In this document: positions 1-5,651 of the stretch, one piece after another | How positions within the stretch are numbered: position 1 is the first letter of the stretch | How the letters are laid out: every line of letters begins with the position of its first letter | Source of the DNA: Gemmatimonadota bacterium | Lineage (GTDB): Bacteria; ARS69 | Direction: 5' to 3' | Length of the DNA: 9,775 nucleotides | Assembly (NCBI GenBank): GCA_030747075.1 | Contig: JASLLL010000052.1 | Span: forward strand, 1-9,775 | Notes under the pieces: generated by a model | Seen by the model: only the letters and a program-made list of their open reading frames with translations | The model's database searches: none | What the model was told of the DNA's origin: nothing | Program-made: the position numbers and the translations under genes

Positions 1-13
1 AGGGGGCCGCGCG

Positions 14-1171
14 ATGTTTCGCGACGCCGGAGAAGGTCTGCACCTGTTCGAGACAGCACTCGGTGTGTGTGCGTTCTCGTGGACTCCTCGCGGGGTGGAT
101 CGGTTTGTCCTGCCGTCTGAGAATCGCGCGGCGGTCGTCCGGTGGCTGCGCGCGGAAGGGGAGGAGCGCAGCGAAACGGATCGCCCGCCGCGGGTGGTCT
201 CTCTGGTGGCGCGGCGAGTGCGTGCGCACCTCGGCGGGAAGCCGGACAGTTTGCGCGACATTCCGGTGGATCTTCAGGTGGCGCCGTTTTCAGGGCGCGT
301 CTACCGCGCGCTCCGCCGCGTGGATCCCGGGGAGGTCGTGACCTACGGGGAACTCGCGCGTCGGGCGCGTTCCCCGGGCGCGTCTCGTGCAGTGGGGCGC
401 GCCATGGCGACCAATCCCGTGCCGCTCCTCGTGCCGTGCCACCGTGTTCTGACGCACTCGGGGGGGCTGGGCGGATTCACCTCCGAAGGCGGACTTCCGC
501 TGAAAGCGCGGATGCTGCATGCGGAGGGGGTCATCCCGGATGAATCGCACTCGCGCGGGATGGCGCATCTTTCGCGTCGGGATCCGGTTCTGCGTCGAAT
601 CATCCGCGGCGTGGGGCCGTACACCGCGGGAATCGGGGCGCCGGGAGATCCGTACGATGTGCTGGTGGAATCGATCATTCACCAGCAGATCTCGATGAAG
701 GCCGCCGCGACCATCGCCGGGCGGGTTCGCGCGTTGACCGATGGCCCGGCATTCCCGCGCCCGCACGACTTCCTCGGGGCGGACGGGCGCCGTCTTCGCA
801 AGGCGGGGCTCTCGAAGCAGAAGGTGTCCTACCTGCGCGATCTGTCGCGCGCGGTCGAGTCGGGCGAACTTCGCCCGGGGGCGCTCCGCCGGCATGACGA
901 CGAACAGGTGGTCGAGTGCCTGACGCGCGTCCGCGGGATCGGGCGGTGGTCGGCCGAGATGTTCCTGATCTTCCACCTCGGGAGGCTGGACATTCTCCCG
1001 GTGGACGATCTGGGCCTTCGCGCGGGGATCCAGGCGGCCTACGCGCTGGCCGAACCGCCGACCAAGGCCGAGGCGCTGGCCAAGGGTGAAGACTGGCGGC
1101 CTTTCCGGTCGATGGCGACCTGGTATCTGTGGCAGCACCTGAAGCGGGAAGCGGAACGGAGGACGCGATGA
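14..1171 (+). CDS. Fused O6-alkylguanine-DNA alkyltransferase / AlkA-type 3-methyladenine DNA glycosylase
   Basis: This 385-residue protein joins two DNA alkylation repair activities. Residues about 1-176 are an Ogt/MGMT-type suicide alkyltransferase. They contain the PCHRV active-site motif with acceptor Cys142, the VTYGELA segment, a probable arginine finger at Arg125 (SRAVG), Asn134, and the GGL..K..ML..EG tail. Residues about 180-380 are an HhH-GPD glycosylase of the AlkA type. They contain the IIHQQIS helix (221-227), a helix-hairpin-helix around RGIGRWSAEMF (307-317), and LPVDD, where Asp332 aligns with the catalytic Asp238 of E. coli AlkA. By family knowledge the first half removes alkyl groups from guanine O6 and the second excises N-alkylated purines. 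No Ada-type regulatory zinc domain precedes the alkyltransferase. The ATG at 14 is supported by AGGGGG at 1-6 and by the family N-terminus. The stop overlaps the next start as ATGA. Confidence 0.9.
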   Translation: MFRDAGEGLHLFETALGVCAFSWTPRGVDRFVLPSENRAAVVRWLRAEGEERSETDRPPRVVSLVARRVRAHLGGKPDSLRDIPVDLQVAPFSGRVYRALRRVDPGEVVTYGELARRARSPGASRAVGRAMATNPVPLLVPCHRVLTHSGGLGGFTSEGGLPLKARMLHAEGVIPDESHSRGMAHLSRRDPVLRRIIRGVGPYTAGIGAPGDPYDVLVESIIHQQISMKAAATIAGRVRALTDGPAFPRPHDFLGADGRRLRKAGLSKQKVSYLRDLSRAVESGELRPGALRRHDDEQVVECLTRVRGIGRWSAEMFLIFHLGRLDILPVDDLGLRAGIQAAYALAEPPTKAEALAKGEDWRPFRSMATWYLWQHLKREAERRTR

Positions 1172-1584
1172 AGACGACCCCTTGCGTCACGGTGAAGATG
1201 GGGGAGGGAACACGGGTTCTGGCGGATGCGCGGGGACACCAGTGGGTTGCGGACGAACCGAAGGAGGAGGGCGGAACGGACGACGGGCCCACCCCGAAGG
1301 AGATGCTTCTGGGTGCGCTGGGCGCGTGCACGGCCATCACGCTTCGCATCTACGCGAAGCACAAGGAGATCCCGCTGGAATCGGTCGAGGTGAGTTACGA
1401 GTTGATTCATGGCGAAGGCCGATCGCGTCCGGCGGAGTCGATTCGCGCCCGCGTGCGGATCGACGGGGACTTTGACGAAGGACAGCGGCGGCGGTTGACG
1501 CAGATTGTGGGGCGATGCCCCGTTCACCGGATGCTGGAGCACGGGGTTCCAATGGACGATTCGGTAGAGTTCGCGGCGGACTAG
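1168..1584 (+). CDS. OsmC/Ohr-family protein (probable thiol peroxidase-like)
   Basis: This 138-residue protein belongs to the OsmC superfamily, whose studied members reduce organic hydroperoxides using two cysteines. Both expected cysteines are present: Cys54 in GPTPKEMLLGALGACTAITL (40-59) and Cys117 in GRCPVHRML (115-123). The length is normal for the family. The pattern resembles the YhfA-like branch more than true Ohr, so the substrate is uncertain. An in-frame ATG lies 13 codons upstream, inside the preceding gene. The start at 1168 is preferred because it gives an ATGA overlap with the alkyltransferase-glycosylase stop, has GGAGGA at 1158-1163, and begins at the family's usual N-terminus. 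The overlap implies co-translation with the DNA repair fusion, which suggests a shared stress role (inference). Confidence 0.85.
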   Translation: MKTTPCVTVKMGEGTRVLADARGHQWVADEPKEEGGTDDGPTPKEMLLGALGACTAITLRIYAKHKEIPLESVEVSYELIHGEGRSRPAESIRARVRIDGDFDEGQRRRLTQIVGRCPVHRMLEHGVPMDDSVEFAAD

Positions 1585-2258
1585 TCTGCGGGAGTGCGTG
1601 TATACCGCAGGAGGAGGTCCTCCCCGAGGCGGCGCGCCTCCTCAAGCCGGAATCGCGGGAACGCCTCAGGCGGGAAGCCGTGACCGTCGAAGGGGCCGGG
1701 TGCGCGGGCATCGCCGATGACGAGCGGCGCGATGGTGAAAGACACGCGGTCGACGAGATCCTGCTCCAGGAAGAGCGCGTTGGTCCGCCCGCCGCCGAGG
1801 CAGACGACCCTCCCGCCTCCGGCCAAGGAGCATGCGTGCGCAAGGCAGTCCGACAGCGAGAGGTCGTCCGGAAGCGGCAGGAGTTCCGCCCGGCCCCGGA
1901 AGTCGGCGCCCCTTTCCGCGATGGCTTCGGCGGAGGCCGCGACCAGTGCCGGCGCGGAGTCTTCGTCGAATGCGCGGCATGCGGGATCCAGTTCAAGACG
2001 CGGAGAGAGGATCAGTCGCGCGGGCTGAGGCGGGCGTCCCTCTTCCGTGCGGCGTTTTGACCACTCCGCCGGGACGGACAGCGACGGGTTTTCGGCTCGG
2101 ATCGTCGCGGCGCCCGCCACGAGAAGATCCGATTCGGTCATCCGGGACAGGAGCCACTGGCCGTCCTCGGGGCCCGACCAGATCCAGGGATCGCGCCCGG
2201 CGGTGGAGATGCGGCCATCCATCGACAGTGCGCAGACGACTTCGACCGAGAACTTCAC
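1581..2258 (-). CDS. RibD C-terminal-domain reductase (dihydrofolate reductase-like fold)
   Basis: This 225-residue protein is a stand-alone RibD_C domain, the NADPH-dependent reductase half of bifunctional RibD and a relative of dihydrofolate reductase. Typical segments are SMDGRIS (12-18), ESDLLVAGAATIRAENPSL (42-60) and CLGGGRTNALFLEQ (153-166), followed by LVDRVSFTIAPLVIG (168-182). No N-terminal deaminase domain is present. It could act on the pyrimidine intermediate of riboflavin synthesis or on another pterin- or pyrimidine-like substrate; no rib gene lies nearby to decide. The GTG at 2258 is chosen because GGGGAGG precedes it with a 5-base spacer and because the nearby ATG at 2263 is out of frame. 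It converges on the OsmC gene, with both stops inside CTAG. Confidence 0.82.
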   Translation of the reverse strand: MKFSVEVVCALSMDGRISTAGRDPWIWSGPEDGQWLLSRMTESDLLVAGAATIRAENPSLSVPAEWSKRRTEEGRPPQPARLILSPRLELDPACRAFDEDSAPALVAASAEAIAERGADFRGRAELLPLPDDLSLSDCLAHACSLAGGGRVVCLGGGRTNALFLEQDLVDRVSFTIAPLVIGDARAPGPFDGHGFPPEAFPRFRLEEARRLGEDLLLRYTRTPAD

Positions 2259-2282
2259 TTCATCCTCCCCTTGTGGACGGCC

Positions 2283-2311
2283 ATACTATCAGCCCGGAAG
2301 GAGACTGTCCG
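2283..2311 (-). promoter_or_regulatory. Candidate sigma70-type promoter for the RibD_C-like gene
   Basis: Read on the minus strand, CGGACA (2306-2311; 4 of 6 matches to TTGACA) is followed after 17 bases by TAGTAT (2283-2288; 4 of 6 matches to TATAAT). This lies 25 bases upstream of the GTG start at 2258. It was assigned by eye and is only moderately matched, but both the spacing and the position are right. Confidence 0.4.
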
Positions 2312-2334
2312 TTGCGGGGATTCGCCCCTATACT
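2305..2334 (+). promoter_or_regulatory. Candidate promoter for the moaDEA run
   Basis: TATACT at 2329-2334 matches the -10 consensus at 5 of 6 positions and stands out in a G+C-rich stretch. The best-placed -35 is weak: CTGTCC at 2305-2310, 18 bases upstream, matches at 3 of 6 positions. Transcription would begin near 2341, leaving a leader of about 20 bases. That is too short for a molybdenum-cofactor riboswitch. The -35 region overlaps the divergent minus-strand promoter candidate. Confidence 0.4.
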
Positions 2335-2359
2335 GGGCGGTGCATCCGCGGAGGGGCCT

Positions 2360-2614
2360 GTGCCGGATCAGGAACTCACCATCCGACTCCATGCGCACGC
2401 GGCCGATCTGGCCGGGGTGCGGGAGATTCGCGCGCCCGGGGGTGCGGGGGATACCGCAAAGGACGTGAAAGACGCGCTCGCGCGGGTCTGCCCTCCGCTG
2501 GCGCCGCTTCTGCCTTCGTGTGTTCTGGCTACGGATTCCGAGTATCTTCCGGATTCCGGGGTGGTCGAAGGGGACCGCACTCTCCATCTGATCCCACCCG
2601 TCAGCGGAGGCTGA
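2360..2614 (+). CDS. moaD: Molybdopterin synthase sulfur-carrier subunit MoaD
   Basis: This 84-residue beta-grasp protein has the MoaD/ThiS architecture. The decisive feature is the C-terminal LHLIPPVSGG (75-84), whose terminal Gly-Gly is adenylated and converted to a thiocarboxylate that donates sulfur to precursor Z in the MoaD-MoaE complex. EGDRTLHLIPP matches the conserved strand before the tail. The open frame extends far upstream without stops, but that extension lies opposite the reductase gene and does not look like protein. The GTG at 2360 gives the family's normal length and follows GGAGGGG (2350-2356), though the spacer is only 3 bases. It leads a moaD-moaE-moaA run and sits 3 bases before moaE. 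Confidence 0.88.
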   Translation: MPDQELTIRLHAHAADLAGVREIRAPGGAGDTAKDVKDALARVCPPLAPLLPSCVLATDSEYLPDSGVVEGDRTLHLIPPVSGG

Positions 2615-2617
2615 TCC

Positions 2618-3082
2618 GTGCCCACGAGAATCCTCTCCCGCATTACTCAGGACCCGCTCCACGAAGCGGAGCTTCTCCGGTTTGTGGAGACTCCCGCGTC
2701 GGGGGGCGTGGTCCTCTTCTCGGGAGTCGTGCGAAACCTGCACGAAGGGCGCGCCGTTCACTCCATCGACTACTCCGCCGCCGAGGAACTGGCGTCGGTG
2801 AAGCTGGCCGCGATCTGTGCGGAAGTGCTGGAGGCCGAAGATGTCCACCGCGTGGCGGCGGTCCATCGGCTGGGCCTCCTTCAGGTGGGGGAGCCGAGCA
2901 TTCTGGTGGCCGCGTCGTCCGCACACCGGGACACGGCATTCCGTGCCGCGCGGCAGCTGATCGACCGCGTCAAGGAGGTGCTTCCCGTCTGGAAGCGGGA
3001 ACACTTCGACGATGGCGAAACGAAGTGGTCGGCGGGGACGCGCGTTCCGACTTCCGTCCGCACCGGGGAGGCGTCGCCATGA
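2618..3082 (+). CDS. moaE: Molybdopterin synthase catalytic subunit MoaE
   Basis: This 154-residue protein is the catalytic subunit that converts precursor Z (cPMP) to molybdopterin using two MoaD thiocarboxylates. Family segments appear in order: GGVVLFSGVVRN (29-40), IDYSAAEELA (50-59), HRLGLLQVGE (83-92), SSAHRDTAF (100-108) and the catalytic-site RVKEVLPVWKRE (117-128). Lys119 and Lys126 fall at the same residue numbers as the two key lysines of E. coli MoaE. The start is GTG at 2618, with CGGAGG at 2605-2610 acting as ribosome-binding site inside the 3' end of moaD. The stop overlaps the moaA start as ATGA, so the three subunits are probably made from one message. Confidence 0.93.
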   Translation: MPTRILSRITQDPLHEAELLRFVETPASGGVVLFSGVVRNLHEGRAVHSIDYSAAEELASVKLAAICAEVLEAEDVHRVAAVHRLGLLQVGEPSILVAASSAHRDTAFRAARQLIDRVKEVLPVWKREHFDDGETKWSAGTRVPTSVRTGEASP

Positions 3083-4065
3083 GCCTGTTGGATGCGCACG
3101 GACGCTCCATCGTGAACCTCCGCGTTTCGGTGACGGACCGGTGCAACCTTCGGTGCGCCTATTGCCTTCCGCACGAGAATGTAGAGTGGATCCCGCGCGC
3201 GGAGATTCTCTCGTACGAGGAGATCGTGCGCTTCGTTCGAGTGGTGGCGCCTCTCGGCATTCGCAAGGTGCGCCTGACAGGCGGGGAACCGCTCCTTCGA
3301 AAAGACCTGCCGGATCTTGTGAAGCGCATCGTGTCCGTCCCGGGCATTGAGGATGTGGGCATGACGACGAACGGGATTGGACTGGATCGCATGGCGGACC
3401 CTCTTCTTCGCGCGGGGCTTCGTCGCGTGAATGTGAGCCTGGACACGCTGGACGGGGGAGTCTTCCGCGAACTCACGCGCCGGGATTCGCTGGAAGCGGT
3501 TCTTCGCGGGCTGGACGCCGCGTTGAGCGTCGGTTTTCGCCCGGTGAAGATCAATGCCGTCATCCGGCGCGGGATCAACGACGACGCCATCCTTCCGTTG
3601 GCGGGATGGGCGCGGGAGAAGGGGTGTGTGCTGCGCTTCATCGAGTACATGCCGATCGGGAACGACCGCTGGAACGCGGACATGGTGGTCACGAACGCGG
3701 AGATTCTGCGAGTTCTCTCCGAAGGCGTGGGGCCCCTTCTTCCTGTGGAGGAGAGCGCGAAGGCCGGACCCGCCGCGCGCTGGCGCTACGAGGACGGCGG
3801 CGGTGAGGTGGGACTCATCGGAAGCGTGACGGAGCCTTTCTGCGGCCGGTGCGACCGCATCCGCGTCACCTCCGACGGGAAGCTGCGCACCTGCCTCTTT
3901 TCCACGGCGGAACGGGATCTTCGGGAACTGCTGCGCGAAGGGGGAACGGACGCGGAGATCGCGGACCTTGTGCGGAAGGCGGTGGACCGCAAGGAACCCG
4001 GCCACCGTATCGGGCAGGAGGATTTCGTCCGACCGGATCGAACCATGTCGGCGATCGGGGGTTGA
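3079..4065 (+). CDS. moaA: GTP 3',8-cyclase MoaA (radical SAM)
   Basis: This 328-residue radical SAM enzyme catalyses the first step of molybdenum cofactor synthesis: cyclisation of GTP to 3',8-cyclo-dihydro-GTP, which MoaC then turns into cPMP. The N-terminal cluster motif is CNLRCAYC (Cys22, Cys26, Cys29). LTGGEPLLR (67-75) is the SAM-binding GGEP region. The second, C-terminal cluster has Cys255, Cys258 and Cys272 in the FCGRCDR and LRTCLF segments. The protein ends in MSAIGG, carrying the C-terminal Gly-Gly that MoaA needs for activity. The ATG at 3079 overlaps the moaE stop (ATGA) and gives the normal family start; the frame stays open upstream only as a G+C-rich shadow of moaD and moaE. 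moaC is not in the window. Confidence 0.95.
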   Translation: MSLLDAHGRSIVNLRVSVTDRCNLRCAYCLPHENVEWIPRAEILSYEEIVRFVRVVAPLGIRKVRLTGGEPLLRKDLPDLVKRIVSVPGIEDVGMTTNGIGLDRMADPLLRAGLRRVNVSLDTLDGGVFRELTRRDSLEAVLRGLDAALSVGFRPVKINAVIRRGINDDAILPLAGWAREKGCVLRFIEYMPIGNDRWNADMVVTNAEILRVLSEGVGPLLPVEESAKAGPAARWRYEDGGGEVGLIGSVTEPFCGRCDRIRVTSDGKLRTCLFSTAERDLRELLREGGTDAEIADLVRKAVDRKEPGHRIGQEDFVRPDRTMSAIGG

Positions 4066-4102
4066 TCCCTTCGAACCGCGCCTCACACCACGGAGAGTCC
4101 CC

Positions 4103-5233
4103 GTGAACCGAAGGCTCCTTCCCGGCACCGCCGCCGCACTTCTTCTCTGGGTGGTGACTGCCGTCGCGCTTCCGCCCGGCAGCACGCCCCGGGAAACGGA
4201 ACTCGGGCAGGAGGCGGCGTTCGATATCGAGCGCTCCGTGCTTCTGGTGGACGACGAAGAGACGCTGGAGAAGCTCTCGGGGATGCTCGCCGAGATCGCG
4301 GCGGCCACTTCCCGGCCGGATGTGGAGTACATCCCGCACATTGTCGCGTCTCCTGTGGTCAACGCCTTCGTGGTCCCCGGCGGCTGGGTGTATGTCACGC
4401 GCGGGCTGTTGGATGCGGTTCAATCCGATGACGAACTGGCGGGCGTTCTCGGACACGAGATTGCGCACAATGTCCGGCAGCACGCCATCGAGCGCATGCG
4501 CAACGCGCCCAAGGGCCTGGGCCTGTTGCAGCTTGCGTCGCTGGCAGCGGTCGTGCTGGGGAAGTCCCCGGAGGCGGCCATGCTCGCCGGGGCGGCCGCG
4601 AACGCCATCACGGCGGCGGTCCTGAACGGTGGCTCCGTGGCGGCCGAGGTGGACGCGGATCAGGAGGGCGTGGGGTATCTGCTGAAGACCCGGTACGATC
4701 CGGTGGGCTTTCTGACCTTTCTGGAGAGGATGGCGGGTTCTTCCGGGAAGTTCATCGAAGAGGAACTGGGGATCTACCGCACGCATCCTCTGTCGAAAGA
4801 CCGAGTGCGCCAGGCGCGGGACTTTCTCCTGGAGAAGAACATCCCCATCCATCGCAGGCTGGTCACGAATCCTCCCCAGCCGGAAGCCCGGTCCGTGCGG
4901 AGCGAGGCGGGGGAACCGCGCACGGCCGTCGTTTTTACGGGAAGGACGCTCTTCCTTCTGGCCGGGCATGACGAAGAGCGATCGGCCGAAGCGGTGGCGA
5001 CGGTTTCGTGGGCGCTGGATCACGAAGTCCCGCGCGGGGAGATCCGTATCGTGCCGGTGGAGGGAGGCGTGCGCGTGATGGCGGGCTCGGGGCCGCCGTT
5101 GTTTCTTTCCCCGTCGGATGGAGAGGCGAACGGCGTGACGGATGCGGTGCTCGGGGGGCGCGTGCGGGGAGTTCTTGCGGATCTGGTCGAGGCGGAGAAG
5201 AATCGGATTCTGGCGAACTACCAGTTGTACTGA
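4103..5233 (+). CDS. Exported M48-family zinc metallopeptidase
   Basis: This 376-residue protein begins with a signal peptide or N-terminal anchor (MNRRLLPG, then a hydrophobic stretch to about residue 23). It continues with an M48 peptidase domain: NAFVVPGGWVYVTRGLL (87-103), the zinc motif HEIAH (His118, Glu119, His122), and EVDAD (182-186), where Glu182 is the likely third zinc ligand. Relatives such as BepA and LoiP act in envelope protein quality control, and a similar periplasmic role is inferred here. THPLSKDRVRQA (227-238) ends the usual peptidase core. Residues about 270-376 form an extra domain that I do not recognise; no TPR repeats are evident. The GTG at 4103 is chosen because GGAGAG (4092-4097) precedes it and the signal peptide starts there. 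It lies 37 bases after moaA, so it may share that transcript. Confidence 0.87.
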   Translation: MNRRLLPGTAAALLLWVVTAVALPPGSTPRETELGQEAAFDIERSVLLVDDEETLEKLSGMLAEIAAATSRPDVEYIPHIVASPVVNAFVVPGGWVYVTRGLLDAVQSDDELAGVLGHEIAHNVRQHAIERMRNAPKGLGLLQLASLAAVVLGKSPEAAMLAGAAANAITAAVLNGGSVAAEVDADQEGVGYLLKTRYDPVGFLTFLERMAGSSGKFIEEELGIYRTHPLSKDRVRQARDFLLEKNIPIHRRLVTNPPQPEARSVRSEAGEPRTAVVFTGRTLFLLAGHDEERSAEAVATVSWALDHEVPRGEIRIVPVEGGVRVMAGSGPPLFLSPSDGEANGVTDAVLGGRVRGVLADLVEAEKNRILANYQLY

Positions 5234-5298
5234 GAAGATGCTGGCGGGGGAGTTCAACTCACTTTGAAGGGGCACGGTCCCCGGGGGAGGAGTGACCC

Positions 5299-5595
5299 AT
5301 GAGACTTCGCGCATTCTGGATTGCGACCTTTGCGGCTGGCGTGCTCGCGCTGTCCGGCTGTGCCACGCGCACCGTCTATGTGAGAACTGCGCCGCCCGCT
5401 GCCCGGAAGGAAGTCCGTCCGGCCAGCCCCGGAGCCACGCATGTCTGGAAGGCGGGGCACTGGACCTGGAAGCGAGGTCGGTACAAGTGGGTTCCGGGGC
5501 ACTGGGAGAAGTCCCGGCGGGGAGCCCACTGGACTCCGGGGCACTGGAAGAAAACGCCGCGCGGCTGGGTCTGGCGTCCCGGGCACTGGAAGTAG
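5299..5595 (+). CDS. Small lipoprotein with four WxxGHW repeats
   Basis: This 98-residue protein has a lipoprotein signal peptide: MRLR, a hydrophobic core, then the lipobox LSGC with Cys21 as the expected lipidated residue. After a short Ala/Pro-rich linker, the C-terminal half is built of four tandem 14-residue units. Each contains WxxGHW, with the first Trp at residues 50, 64, 78 and 92. This matches the WxxGxW/YxWGxW-type repeat seen in small envelope proteins of unknown function. The repeat region is rich in Trp, His, Lys and Arg and should be strongly basic. The ATG at 5299 follows GGAGGA at 5286-5291. It lies 65 bases after the M48 peptidase gene, and both products should be envelope proteins. 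Its ligand is unknown. Confidence 0.82.
   Translation: MRLRAFWIATFAAGVLALSGCATRTVYVRTAPPAARKEVRPASPGATHVWKAGHWTWKRGRYKWVPGHWEKSRRGAHWTPGHWKKTPRGWVWRPGHWK
5446..5592 (+). repeat. Four 42-bp in-frame tandem repeats encoding WxxGHW
   Basis: The nine bases GGGCACTGG occur four times at exact 42-base intervals (starting at 5455, 5497, 5539 and 5581), each encoding the Gly-His-Trp of a WxxGHW unit. Bases between these cores are more diverged, so the array is an old coding duplication and not a fresh expansion. It lies wholly within the small lipoprotein gene. Confidence 0.9.
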
Positions 5596-5618
5596 AACTG
5601 CCGGAGGTCGGTGGGAAT

Positions 5619-5645
5619 GTGCGGTGCCTGTTTCAGGCACCGCAC
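5619..5645. terminator. Perfect 12-bp hairpin between convergent genes (probable bidirectional terminator)
   Basis: GTGCGGTGCCTG is followed by the loop TTT and its exact reverse complement CAGGCACCGCAC, a flawless 12-bp stem with a 3-base loop. It sits 23 bases after the lipoprotein stop and 6 bases beyond the stop of the symporter on the opposite strand, so it can serve both. Neither side has a clear T tract, so it may instead act as a barrier or RNA-stabilising hairpin. Confidence 0.6.
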
Positions 5646-5651
5646 GCGGCC

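Noticed and set aside
2312-2334. TTGCGG with TATACT as a promoter pair
   Set aside because: The spacing is only 11 bases, far from the 16-18 needed; the -10 was paired with a weaker but properly spaced -35 instead.
1832-2359. A long in-frame upstream extension of moaD
   Set aside because: It lies opposite the reductase gene, reads as Arg/Pro-rich low-complexity protein and would place a large extension before a complete MoaD of normal length.
2259-2359. A molybdenum-cofactor riboswitch upstream of moaD
   Set aside because: The whole gap is 101 bases, and the likely leader about 20 bases, too short for that RNA; no matching multi-stem fold is evident.
2047-3078. An open frame continuing about 344 codons upstream of moaA
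   Set aside because: It overlaps moaD and moaE in another frame with Arg/Gly/Ser-rich sequence. The moaA ATG overlaps the moaE stop and gives the standard N-terminus.
2881-4398. A 505-codon minus-strand open frame opposite moaA and the M48 gene
   Set aside because: It is antisense to clearly coding genes, has no recognisable domain, and long antisense frames are expected in G+C-rich DNA.
5269-5282. GGGG-CACGGT-CCCC hairpin before the lipoprotein gene
   Set aside because: A 4-bp stem with a 6-base loop is likely by chance in this base composition and has no T tract.
3866-5314. A 482-codon minus-strand open frame opposite the M48 gene
   Set aside because: Same reason: His/Arg/Pro-rich translation, no family features and full overlap with a well-supported gene.
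5446-5592. The four 42-bp repeats as a CRISPR or mobile-element repeat
   Set aside because: They are in frame, encode a conserved protein motif and lie fully inside a coding gene with no spacers or cas genes.
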